The translations under genes were made by a program, and so were the position numbers. A DNA stretch of 64,000 nt from assembly GCF_013297935.1 (NCBI RefSeq), contig NZ_JAAFIX010000008.1:97115-161114 (forward strand), read 5' to 3'. The DNA is from Rhodoferax sp. GTDB lineage: Bacteria; Pseudomonadota; Gammaproteobacteria; Burkholderiales; Burkholderiaceae_C. Each line of letters starts with the position of its first letter. The stretch's first letter is position 1. This document shows positions 27,002 to 34,715 of this stretch, piece after piece. The notes beneath the pieces were generated by a model. That model was not told the DNA's origin. It made no database searches and was given only the letters and a program-made list of their open reading frames with translations.

Positions 27002-27060
27002 ACAAATTTGCCTCTAGCCCCCGTATTACCTGCGCGAGAAGCTACTAACACCATAGCAAC
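27001..27060 (+). repeat. Dispersed intergenic repeat, copy A6
   Basis: TTTGCCTCTAGCCCCCGTATT is followed by TGCGCGAGAAGCTACTAAC and ATAGCAACAACC. It starts on the vanB stop codon and runs straight into a rho-independent terminator. Confidence 0.75.
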
Positions 27061-27084
27061 AACCGCCCTTGTGGCGGTTTTTTT
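27061..27084 (+). terminator. Rho-independent terminator of vanAB
   Basis: AACCGCC-CTTGT-GGCGGTT is followed by a run of T, a 7-bp stem with U-tract, 60 bp after vanB. Confidence 0.85.
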
Positions 27085-27153
27085 ACGCCCGTTGCACGAG
27101 CTCTGGAGAAAACCCTAGAACGTTTCCAGGCTCCATCGCCGCACAATTCGGCC

Positions 27154-27170
27154 AACTGGCCTTACCAATT
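27154..27170 (+). promoter_or_regulatory. Candidate GntR/FadR-type operator upstream of the regulator
   Basis: AACTGGCCTTACCAATT is an imperfect 17-bp palindrome with TGG/CCA half sites. It resembles operators I recall for UxuR/ExuR-type GntR regulators (AATTGG and CCAATT halves) and lies 21 bp upstream of the GntR gene. Confidence 0.45.
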
Positions 27171-27191
27171 TACCTTTTAGCCAATCGACGT

Positions 27192-27884
27192 ATGCCGTTT
27201 CAACCCATAGAGCCCCGCCGGCTGTACCGCCAGATTGCCGACCAGTTGCGCCAACTCATCCAGAGCGGCGAGTTCGCCATCGGCAGCAAGTTGCCGGCCG
27301 AGCGCGATCTGGCCACCAAGATGGGCGTGTCCCGCCCGTCGGTGCGGGAGGCGCTGATTGCGCTGGAGGTGGAAGGCCTGATCGAAGTCCGAATGGGCTC
27401 GGGCATTGTGGTGATTGGGCGCGAGAGCGTGCGCCTACTGGACAACGCGCCCGGCCCGCTGGAAATCATTCGCGCCCGCCAGCTCATTGAAGGCGAGCTG
27501 GCTGCGCTGGCCGCGAAAAGCACCGACCCAACCCTGGTGCTCGACTTGCAAGAAACCCTGCGCGACATGGAGGCCGACATTGCGGCCCGCATCCTGCCCA
27601 CCCGTGGTGACCGCAACTTTCACATCCGCATTGCCCAGGCCAGCGACAACAGCGCATTGCAAGCGGTGGTAACCCAGCTGTTTGACGAACGCAATGGCCT
27701 GATGTTCCAAAAACTGGGCGGCCACTTTGAGCGCGAAGCCACCTGGTACCAGGCGGTAGACGAGCACCGCGCAGTCATTGCCGCCATAGAGCGCAACGAT
27801 GCCGACATGGCCCGCGCCGCCATGAGCGGCCACCTGGACCGCTCGCACGAGCGCTTCTCGGCCAGCTTGACCCACCTGTCCTAA
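27192..27884 (+). CDS. GntR-family regulator, FadR/UxuR subfamily
   Basis: A 230-aa regulator starting at MPFQPIEPRRLYRQIADQ. The N-terminal winged HTH (LPAERDLATKMGVSRPSVREALIALEVEGLIEVRMGSGIVV) and the C-terminal all-helical FCD ligand domain (about 80-220, with the metal-type residues NFHIRIA and DEHRAVIAAI) are clear. The frame is open 41 codons upstream but passes through the terminator, so ATG 27192 is the start. It is 23 bp from the UxaA-family gene and probably responds to a sugar acid. Confidence 0.88.
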   Translation: MPFQPIEPRRLYRQIADQLRQLIQSGEFAIGSKLPAERDLATKMGVSRPSVREALIALEVEGLIEVRMGSGIVVIGRESVRLLDNAPGPLEIIRARQLIEGELAALAAKSTDPTLVLDLQETLRDMEADIAARILPTRGDRNFHIRIAQASDNSALQAVVTQLFDERNGLMFQKLGGHFEREATWYQAVDEHRAVIAAIERNDADMARAAMSGHLDRSHERFSASLTHLS

Positions 27885-27907
27885 CTTCCCTCTATCTCAA
27901 GAGCCCT

Positions 27908-29431
27908 ATGAATCCAGTCATTCGCATCCATCTGCAAGACAACGTCGTCATTGCAAAGCAACAGCTCTTAGGCGGGACCCGCATTGAGGCTGAAAACATC
28001 ACCGTATCAGGCCTGATTCCTCCCGGGCACAAAGTGGCAGTGCGGGCTATCGCCCAGGGGGAAGCAGTGCGGCGCTACAACCAGATCATTGGTGTGGCCA
28101 CACAGGCCATTGGGCCGGGCCAGCATGTGCACACCCATAACCTCGCCTTCAGCCACTTTGATCGTGGTCACACCGTGGGCGGAAATGTGCGGCCTGTGGA
28201 CTATGTGGAAACTCCCGCCACGTTTGATGGCATCGTGCGTGCGGATGGTCGGGTGGCGACCCGGAATTACATCGGCGTTCTGACCAGTGTGAACTGCTCA
28301 GCGACGGTAGCTCGCGCCATAGCAGACCACTTCCGGCGCGACATCCACCCCGAGGCACTCGCGGCCTTCCCGCAGATCGATGGCGTCGTGGCCCTCACCC
28401 ATGGTGCAGGTTGCGCCACGGACAGCGAAGGCGAAAGCCTGCAAGTGCTCCGGCGCACCCTGGCCGGCTATGCGCGCCACGCCAACTTTGCGGCAGTGTT
28501 GGTGGTGGGCCTGGGATGTGAGACCAACCAGATTCAGGGCCTCATGGCGCAAGAGGGATTGCGTGAAGGTGCCAAGCTGGTGACATTCAATATTCAAGAC
28601 ACCGGTGGCACCGCAAAAACGGTGGCGCGGGGTATTGAAGTCGTGCAAGGCCTGTTGGCAGAGGCCAATGCCGTGCAGCGCACTCCGGTCTCGGCCTCTC
28701 ACCTGGTCGTTGGCCTGCAGTGCGGTGGCTCAGACGGTTATTCGGGGATCAGCGCCAACCCTGGCTTAGGCGCTGCGGTAGACCTGCTGGTGCGTCACGG
28801 CGGCACGGCCGTGCTCTCGGAAACCCCGGAGATCTATGGCGGCGAACACCTGTTGCTCCAGCGCGCGGTATCGCAAGCAGTGGCCGACAAGCTCGAAGCG
28901 CGCCTGCAGTGGTGGACCGACTATTGCGCCCGCAACAACGGGGAGCTGGACAACAATCCGTCCGCCGGCAACAAGGCTGGGGGCCTGACAACTATTCTTG
29001 AAAAGTCTCTGGGCGCCATCGCCAAAGGCGGCACCACGCCGCTGGTGGATGTCTACGAATACGCCCAGCCCATCAAAGCCAAAGGCTTTGTCTACATGGA
29101 TACCCCGGGCTACGACCCGGTATCTGCGACCGGGCAGGTTGCCGGGGGTGCCAACCTGATTTGCTTTACCACCGGCCGGGGCTCCGCCTATGGGTGTGCA
29201 CCAACCCCCTCTCTCAAGCTGGCAACCAACCACGCACTCTGGGTCAAACAGGAGGAGGACATGGACATCAACTGTGGCACGGTGATCGATGGCCATGAGA
29301 GTGTGCAGCAGCTCGGGGAGCGCATCTTTGGCGAGATGCTGGCCGCCGCCTCGGGGCGCAAAACCAAGAGTGAGTTGCATGGTTACGGCCAGAATGAGTT
29401 TGTGCCTTGGGCATTGGGCGCCGTGATGTAA
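27908..29431 (+). CDS. UxaA-family sugar-acid dehydratase (altronate/galactarate dehydratase type)
   Basis: A 507-aa protein with an N-terminal SAF domain (about 1-95) and a C-terminal UxaA/GarD catalytic region (TRNYIGVLTSVNCSATVAR, THGAGCA, GLGCETNQ, GLQCGGSDGYSGI, TTGRGSAYGCAPTP). These iron-dependent enzymes dehydrate altronate or galactarate to 2-keto-3-deoxy sugar acids. The length is intermediate between UxaA and GarD, so the substrate is left open. No uxaBC or aldolase gene is adjacent. It is co-directional with the GntR gene. Confidence 0.8.
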   Translation: MNPVIRIHLQDNVVIAKQQLLGGTRIEAENITVSGLIPPGHKVAVRAIAQGEAVRRYNQIIGVATQAIGPGQHVHTHNLAFSHFDRGHTVGGNVRPVDYVETPATFDGIVRADGRVATRNYIGVLTSVNCSATVARAIADHFRRDIHPEALAAFPQIDGVVALTHGAGCATDSEGESLQVLRRTLAGYARHANFAAVLVVGLGCETNQIQGLMAQEGLREGAKLVTFNIQDTGGTAKTVARGIEVVQGLLAEANAVQRTPVSASHLVVGLQCGGSDGYSGISANPGLGAAVDLLVRHGGTAVLSETPEIYGGEHLLLQRAVSQAVADKLEARLQWWTDYCARNNGELDNNPSAGNKAGGLTTILEKSLGAIAKGGTTPLVDVYEYAQPIKAKGFVYMDTPGYDPVSATGQVAGGANLICFTTGRGSAYGCAPTPSLKLATNHALWVKQEEDMDINCGTVIDGHESVQQLGERIFGEMLAAASGRKTKSELHGYGQNEFVPWALGAVM

Positions 29432-29457
29432 TTCCGGGCTCAACCACCGGGCACGCC

Positions 29458-30198
29458 ATGAGCAATCCGATTTTGCGCAACCGTTTCATAGGGCTCACCG
29501 TCGCTTTGCTGTTAGGGGCATGCAGCAGCTCTGAGCGCATTGCGCCACGCACCACCGTGTCGGACGCTGCAAGCCAGGCGCGGCCGTCGGATGCCCCAAA
29601 GATGGAAACCCGCCGGGAAACCTTCAAGATAGCGCCGACGGAGTCCACCCTGCACATCCTGGTCTACCGCGGCGGGCCTATGGCCCGCTTGGGTCACAAC
29701 CATGTGGTCAGTTCGCAGCAGCTGGAGGGCGAGGTGTGGCGCGCGGGCGGAGCACCTGATTCGGGCTTTGATATCCGGGTGCCGGTCAACACCTTGATCG
29801 TGGACGACGAGGCAGCACGCCAGGCCGAGGGGGCGGATTTTCCGCCGGGCATCAGCGACGATGCCAAGGCCGGCACCCGTGCCAATATGCTGCGCCCCAC
29901 CCTGCTGGATGGCGAGCGCTACCCGCAGATCCGCATTCGCTCCGTGGCTATCAGTGGCGACCTGGCGGCTCCTCAGGTGCGTGCCGCCATCACACTCAAA
30001 AACCAGACTCGCGAAGTCGAGCTGCCGGTGCGCATCAGCGACAGCGCAGGCGCGCTGCGGGTGGAAGGTGCGTTCGACATCCGGCAGTCAGATTTCGGGA
30101 TCACCCCGCTGAGCATCGCCATGGGCGCGCTGGTGGTGGTGGACACCATCACCATCAAGTTTTCGCTGCTTGCGCGGCCCGGCTCTGCCCGGCAGTAA
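29458..30198 (+). CDS. YceI-like lipoprotein
   Basis: A 246-aa protein with a lipoprotein signal (LLLGAC, acylated Cys at residue 22). The YceI-type lipocalin-like beta-barrel follows: LHILVYRGGPMARLGHNHVVSS, FDIRVPVNTLIVDD, ANMLRPTLLDGERYPQIRIRS and FDIRQSDFGITPLSIAMGAL. YceI proteins bind isoprenoid or other lipophilic molecules in the periplasm. The lipidated form is unusual relative to classical soluble YceI. I chose ATG 29458, which follows a weak RBS. It lies 26 bp after the UxaA gene. Confidence 0.78.
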   Translation: MSNPILRNRFIGLTVALLLGACSSSERIAPRTTVSDAASQARPSDAPKMETRRETFKIAPTESTLHILVYRGGPMARLGHNHVVSSQQLEGEVWRAGGAPDSGFDIRVPVNTLIVDDEAARQAEGADFPPGISDDAKAGTRANMLRPTLLDGERYPQIRIRSVAISGDLAAPQVRAAITLKNQTREVELPVRISDSAGALRVEGAFDIRQSDFGITPLSIAMGALVVVDTITIKFSLLARPGSARQ

Positions 30199-30207
30199 TT
30201 GAAGAGC

Positions 30208-30266
30208 GAAACAAGCCTCTAGCCCCCGTATTAATTGCGCAATCCGCTATCAAATATATAGCAGTT
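30208..30266 (+). repeat. Dispersed intergenic repeat, copy A7
   Basis: AAGCCTCTAGCCCCCGTATT is followed by TTGCGCAATCCGCTATCAAA and ATATAGCAGTT. It lies between the YceI gene and the convergent siderophore-reductase gene. Confidence 0.75.
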
Positions 30267-30285
30267 CGGGGGCGTGAAGTAGGCA

Positions 30286-31095
30286 CTAGGCGTCCAGCGT
30301 CTCGTGCGCGTCGGCGCTGCCACGGCGCCAGTAACTGGAGGCGCGCACATACTGGGGATTCACCAGGCACTCGCCCACCAGGTAGGCCCGCACGGCTTTG
30401 GCCTGGGCGCTTTCGCAACCCACCCAGGCATGGAATACCCCAGAGCGCAGGGTGATGCGGCGCAGCGCATCTAGCAATGGCATAGCGTCCGGGTCCGCAC
30501 CGCTGCGGTAGACCCAGTGCACGGCCACCTCCGCTGCGCTAGGTAGCGGCAAGCAATCGGCCGGGCTATCAACTTCCACCACCACTTCGGCGTGTGCTGC
30601 GGCAGGCAACTCAGCCAGGCGGCGGGCGATGGCGGGCAAGGCGGTGTCGTCGCCCACCAGCAGGTGCCAGTCAAACTCGGTGGGCACGATGAGCGAGCCG
30701 CGCGGGCCACCAACGCCCAGTGTTTCGCCCACCCGGGCTTGTGCCGCCCATTCAGTGGCCGGGCCGCCGGGTTGGTGCAGCGCAAAGTCAATCTGCAGGG
30801 TGCGCCCCACCGGGTCAAAGTGGTGGGGGGTGTAGTCGCGCATGGTGGGGCGGGTGCCCTCGGGCCACACCGGGCCTTCGGGGCCGGCAGTGGGCAAGGC
30901 CAAGATGCCGGTCACCGGGTCCGGGAAAAAGAGTTTGACGTGGTCGTCAAACCCGAGGCTCACAAAGCCTTCCAGGTCGTCCCCCGCCAAAGTAATGCGC
31001 GCCAGATGGGGTGTAGGGTGCTGCACATCGCGCACTTGGAGGCTACGAAAGCGCAGGGGGGGGCGTACACGCCGTGAAGTCAGGTCGGGCAACAT
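30286..31095 (-). CDS. Siderophore-interacting FAD protein, YqjH/ViuB-like ferric reductase
   Basis: A 269-aa flavoprotein of the siderophore-interacting family. It has the FAD-binding N-terminal domain (MRDYTPHHFDP, in place of the usual RxYTxR) and a C-terminal NAD(P)-like domain (HLLVGDDTALPAIARRLAELP, VGCESAQAKAVRAYL and the YWRRGSADAHE end). It is expected to reduce ferric siderophores in the cytoplasm. Its start overlaps the stop of the PadR gene by one base (TAATG). E. coli yqjH is the best-known analogue, controlled by YqjI. Confidence 0.87.
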   Translation of the reverse strand: MLPDLTSRRVRPPLRFRSLQVRDVQHPTPHLARITLAGDDLEGFVSLGFDDHVKLFFPDPVTGILALPTAGPEGPVWPEGTRPTMRDYTPHHFDPVGRTLQIDFALHQPGGPATEWAAQARVGETLGVGGPRGSLIVPTEFDWHLLVGDDTALPAIARRLAELPAAAHAEVVVEVDSPADCLPLPSAAEVAVHWVYRSGADPDAMPLLDALRRITLRSGVFHAWVGCESAQAKAVRAYLVGECLVNPQYVRASSYWRRGSADAHETLDA

Positions 31096-31655
31096 TAAAT
31101 CTTCTCCAGTTCTTGGGCGGCACGGTCCAGCACAGCCGCAAAGGCGTGGGCCTGCTCGGGGGTGAGGGCCTCGCGGGTCAGGCGCATGCGCATGGCGAGC
31201 TTCAGGTTCTCAATAGCGCGCATGACCTGCGGCGGGCGGCCACCGCGAGGGCCTGCGCCGTCTACCCCACCATTCAGGCGGGCCAGCATGGTGTCGACCA
31301 CGGTGCGGTTTTCCTCCAGAAAGGCTTTGCCTGCATCGGTGATGGCGTAGCGCTTGCGGCCACCGGCGTCGGTGTTGTCAGCCTGCAGGTGGCCTTGCTC
31401 TTCGAGCAGGGTCAAGGTCGGGTACACGGTGCCCGGGCTGGGGCTGTAGCTGCCGCCCAGCCGGTCTTCAATGCGCTTGATGAGTTCGTAGCCGTGGCTG
31501 GCTTCTTCAGCAATCAGGCTGAGCAGCACAAAGCGTAAGCCGCCGTGGCCGAAGATGCGGCCGCCGCCGCGGCGTGTGGGCATCTCGTCGCCATGCCGGC
31601 CGGAGCCCTCGCCTGCGCCGTGGCGCATCTCGTAACGGAAATGATGGTGGTGCAT
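31095..31655 (-). CDS. PadR-family regulator, YqjI-like, with His-rich N-terminus
   Basis: A 186-aa protein. An N-terminal His-rich extension (MHHHHFRYEMRHG, about 1-30) precedes the PadR winged helix (FVLLSLIAEEASHGYELIKR, SPSPGTVYPTLTLLEEQGHL, GGRKRYAITDAGKAFLEENR) and a C-terminal dimerisation helix. The His-rich tail followed by FGHGGLRF closely resembles E. coli YqjI, a nickel-responsive repressor of yqjH. The same gene pair is adjacent here, so metal-dependent control of the ferric reductase is inferred. Confidence 0.85.
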   Translation of the reverse strand: MHHHHFRYEMRHGAGEGSGRHGDEMPTRRGGGRIFGHGGLRFVLLSLIAEEASHGYELIKRIEDRLGGSYSPSPGTVYPTLTLLEEQGHLQADNTDAGGRKRYAITDAGKAFLEENRTVVDTMLARLNGGVDGAGPRGGRPPQVMRAIENLKLAMRMRLTREALTPEQAHAFAAVLDRAAQELEKI

Positions 31656-31657
31656 AC

Positions 31658-31696
31658 GTGCATCCTTTATTTAGATGCACTTATGATATATCTAAA
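31658..31696 (-). promoter_or_regulatory. Overlapping inverted repeats upstream of the YqjI-like gene
   Basis: Two nested palindromes lie just before the start codon. One is GTGCATC (31658-31664) with GATGCAC (31674-31680). The other is TTTAGAT (31670-31676) with ATCTAAA (31690-31696). They share the GAT at 31674-31676. The position suits autoregulation by the PadR protein. Confidence 0.55.
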
Positions 31697-31767
31697 TGCA
31701 GTCTAAATAGGCACCACCAGTGGGCTTTACCGCAGGTTTACCGGGCGCGCCCGGCCCCCGAAAAGCT

Positions 31768-33048
31768 CTAGATTTGCAACTTGTCGCGCAGGTCGTAATA
31801 CCAAGCGCCCAGCGCCGTGAGCGGCACCCGGAACCAGCGCCCGCCCGGGAAGGGGTAGTGCGGCAGTCCGGCAAAAGCATCGAAGCGGTTGGCCTGCCCT
31901 TGAATCACTTCGCTCAGTACCCGCCCGATAAGGTGGGTGAAAGTGACCCCATGGCCGCTGCACCCTTGCGAGTAATAAATATTGGAACTCAAGCGCCCTA
32001 CTTCCGGCAGCCGCGACAAGGTCAACAAGAAGTTGCCGGTCCACCCGTAGTCAATACGCACATCCTTGAGTTGGGGGAATGTTTTGAGCAACTTGGGCCG
32101 GATGATGGACTCCACATGCGCCGGGTCGCGCGCACCGTAGATGACGCCGCCGCCGTAAAGCAGGCGCCGGTCGGCTGACAGGCGGAAGTAGTCCAGCAAG
32201 AAATTGCTGTCTTCAACGCAGTAGTCGGTGGGCAGAATTTCAGGGAACCGGTCCCCCAGCGGCTCCGTAGCCACCACTTGGGTGCCGCAGGGCATGGAGC
32301 GCGCGGCCAGCTGAGGCTCCAACCCACCGATATAGGCATTACAAGCCACGATCACAAAGCGCGCCCGCACCTGCCCGTGGGCGGTGTGCACCACAGCCGG
32401 GTCGCCGCGCTCAATGCGGGTGACCGCGCTGTCTTCAAAAATGTGCCCGCCCAAGGATTCGAGGGCTGCCGCCTCCCCCTGGGCCAAGCGCAAGGGGTGC
32501 ATGTGGCCGCCATCGAGATCGAGCAACGTGGCCAGGTAACGGCGGGTGCCCACAGCGGCCTCGCTTTGCGCGGCATCCAGCATGCGCATGTTGGAGTGGC
32601 CGTAGCGGGCCCAGAGAGCTTGATGGTGCTCCAACTGCTTCACTTGCTTGGGCGTGATGGCGGCAAACATGCCGCCGGGCTTGAAGTGGCAGTCGATCCC
32701 GTAGCGGGCGATCCGCTCGCGGATGATTTTGGCGCCCTCGAAGGCCATGCTGCCCAGCGCCTGAGCGGTGGTGGTGCCGTAGCGGGCCTCGATCACATCC
32801 AGGTCCCGCGAGTAGCTGTGCACCAATTGCCCGCCATTGCGCCCGGAGGCGCCCCAGCCGACCCGGGCCGCCTCCAGCACCACGACCTTAAAACCCGCCT
32901 CGGCCAGGTGCAAGGCAGACGACAGGCCGGTGTAGCCGGCACCGATGACCAGCACATCGGCATCAAGGGTGCCAGCCAGCGCGGGGCGCGCAGGTTGGAC
33001 TGCGCCACTGGCGGCGTAGTACGAGGGGGCGTGTGGGGTGGTGGGCAT
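31768..33048 (-). CDS. puuB: FAD-dependent amine oxidoreductase, PuuB-like (gamma-glutamylputrescine oxidase)
   Basis: A 426-aa DAO-family flavoprotein, the same length as E. coli PuuB. It has the Rossmann motif VLVIGAGYTGLSSALHLAEAG, VGWGASGRNGGQL near residue 65 and GCSGHGVTFTHLIG near the C-terminus. PuuB oxidises gamma-glutamylputrescine to the aldehyde. It lies 23 bp downstream of the PuuC-like dehydrogenase, which would oxidise that aldehyde. The glutamyl ligase PuuA, hydrolase PuuD and regulator PuuR are not in the window. Confidence 0.78.
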   Translation of the reverse strand: MPTTPHAPSYYAASGAVQPARPALAGTLDADVLVIGAGYTGLSSALHLAEAGFKVVVLEAARVGWGASGRNGGQLVHSYSRDLDVIEARYGTTTAQALGSMAFEGAKIIRERIARYGIDCHFKPGGMFAAITPKQVKQLEHHQALWARYGHSNMRMLDAAQSEAAVGTRRYLATLLDLDGGHMHPLRLAQGEAAALESLGGHIFEDSAVTRIERGDPAVVHTAHGQVRARFVIVACNAYIGGLEPQLAARSMPCGTQVVATEPLGDRFPEILPTDYCVEDSNFLLDYFRLSADRRLLYGGGVIYGARDPAHVESIIRPKLLKTFPQLKDVRIDYGWTGNFLLTLSRLPEVGRLSSNIYYSQGCSGHGVTFTHLIGRVLSEVIQGQANRFDAFAGLPHYPFPGGRWFRVPLTALGAWYYDLRDKLQI

Positions 33049-33071
33049 GCGGCAGGGCTAGTTAGCGGGGT

Positions 33072-34574
33072 TCAGGCGTCGATGCGCAACCAGGTGGTTT
33101 TGAGCTCGGTGTACTTGTCAAAAGCGTGCAGCGATTTGTCACGCCCGTTGCCCGACTGCTTGAAGCCGCCAAAGGGCACGGTGATGTCGTCTTCGTCGTA
33201 TTGGTTCACATGGACGGTGCCGGCCTTGAGCCCGCGTGCGACCCGGTGGGCACGGTCGATCTGGCCGCTCCACACGCTGGCCTGGAGGCCGTAGACGCTG
33301 TCATTGGCCAGGGCGAGTGCTTCGGCCTCGGTGGCGAAGGGAATCACACCCAGAACCGGGCCGAAAATTTCTTCGCGGGCGATTTTCATGTCGTTGCGCA
33401 CACCTTCAAAAATGGTGGGCTCCACGAAGTAGCCGCCGGTTTCGGTGCGCACCCTGCGGCCGCCGAACGCGATGTGCGCGCCCTCGGCCTGGCCTTGATG
33501 TATGTACCCCAGCACGGTGCTCATCTGGCCGGCATCGACCAGTGCGCCCATTTCGGTGGACTCATTGAGTGGGTCGCCCGGCAAGTATTTGCGGGCCTCG
33601 TCTTGCAGCGCGGCCATGAATTCGGGCACAGCCTCTTGCTGCACCAGAAGCCGAGTGGGTGCATTGCAGGACTCACCCTGGTTGTAAAAAACGGAGCCTG
33701 CTGCGGCGCGGGCGGCGGCGGCCACGTCTTTGGCGTCGTTGAACACCAAAAAGGCGGACTTGCCACCCAGCTCGTTGTACACCCGCTTGAGGTTGGACTC
33801 CGCGGCGCAGGCCAGCATCCGCCGGCCGATGCGGGTGGAGCCGGTGAAACCGATGGCGTCTACATCCATGTGCAAAGCGAGTGCCTCACCGGCCTCCTGC
33901 CCCAAGCCCGGCACCACATTGAACACCCCTTCCGGAATACCGGCCTCCACTGCCAACTCGGCCAAGCGCAAGGCGGTGTAGGGCGACTTTTCACTCGGCT
34001 TGAGCACCACGCTGTTGCCAGCTGCCAAGGCGGGCCCCAGCTTCCAAGCGGCCATGATGAGCGGGTAGTTCCATGGGACGATGGCGCCGATCACGCCCAT
34101 GGCCTCGCGGGTAATCAGCGCCAGCGCCGTGTCTGCCGTGGGGGCAATCTCGTCGTAGAGCTTGTCGACCGCCTCGCCATACCAGGCTAGGCAGTTGGCG
34201 GTGGCGGGCACGTCCACCGCCAAGCTGTGGGCAATCGGTTTGCCCATGTCCAGGGTTTCGAGCAAGGCCAGCTCGTCCCGCGCGGCCAGCACCAACTCCG
34301 ACCAGCGCTGCATGACCTTTTTGCGCTCGCGTGGAGACCTTCCGGCCCAGCGGCGGTCATTGAAGGCCAAGCGCGCAGCATGGACAGCGGCATCGATGTC
34401 CGCCTTTTGTCCGCGGGCCACACTGCCGAGGCGATGACCGTTGAGTGGGGAGTGTTTGTCAAAGGTCTGGCCATCAGCCGCCGCGACGCGTGCCCCATGG
34501 ATGAAGAGCCGGCCATCGGGTTGAAGCGCGGCTGCGCGGCTGTGCCAGATGGTGGTGGGGTCAGTGCGTGTCAT
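33072..34574 (-). CDS. puuC: Aldehyde dehydrogenase, PuuC-like
   Basis: A 500-aa aldehyde dehydrogenase with GVIGAIVPWNYPLIMAAWK (oxyanion Asn), ELGGKSAFLVF (catalytic Glu) and NQGESCNAPTRLLV (catalytic Cys). The N-terminal IHGARVAAADGQTFDKHSP and the length agree with gamma-glutamyl-gamma-aminobutyraldehyde dehydrogenase PuuC. It probably works in series with the PuuB-like oxidase transcribed just after it. A broader aldehyde range cannot be excluded. Confidence 0.8.
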   Translation of the reverse strand: MTRTDPTTIWHSRAAALQPDGRLFIHGARVAAADGQTFDKHSPLNGHRLGSVARGQKADIDAAVHAARLAFNDRRWAGRSPRERKKVMQRWSELVLAARDELALLETLDMGKPIAHSLAVDVPATANCLAWYGEAVDKLYDEIAPTADTALALITREAMGVIGAIVPWNYPLIMAAWKLGPALAAGNSVVLKPSEKSPYTALRLAELAVEAGIPEGVFNVVPGLGQEAGEALALHMDVDAIGFTGSTRIGRRMLACAAESNLKRVYNELGGKSAFLVFNDAKDVAAAARAAAGSVFYNQGESCNAPTRLLVQQEAVPEFMAALQDEARKYLPGDPLNESTEMGALVDAGQMSTVLGYIHQGQAEGAHIAFGGRRVRTETGGYFVEPTIFEGVRNDMKIAREEIFGPVLGVIPFATEAEALALANDSVYGLQASVWSGQIDRAHRVARGLKAGTVHVNQYDEDDITVPFGGFKQSGNGRDKSLHAFDKYTELKTTWLRIDA

Positions 34575-34671
34575 CGGGTCGTCCCATGGTGGTTAGCGTG
34601 CGGAACACCGCAGCAAGTGGCCCCTACGATACCCGCAAGGAAGCCCTCACAAAGGAGCCACTTTGCGCACC

Positions 34672-34702
34672 CGGGGCAGACCACTTTGGTGTGATTGCCC
34701 CG
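34672..34702 (-). terminator. Hairpin after the metallophosphoesterase gene
   Basis: CGGGGCA (34672-34678) and TGCCCCG (34696-34702) can pair, with a smaller internal hairpin in the loop. It lies 14 bp past the stop codon. There is no U-tract, so its role as terminator is tentative. Confidence 0.35.
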
Positions 34703-34715
34703 CCCGGACGCGCCC

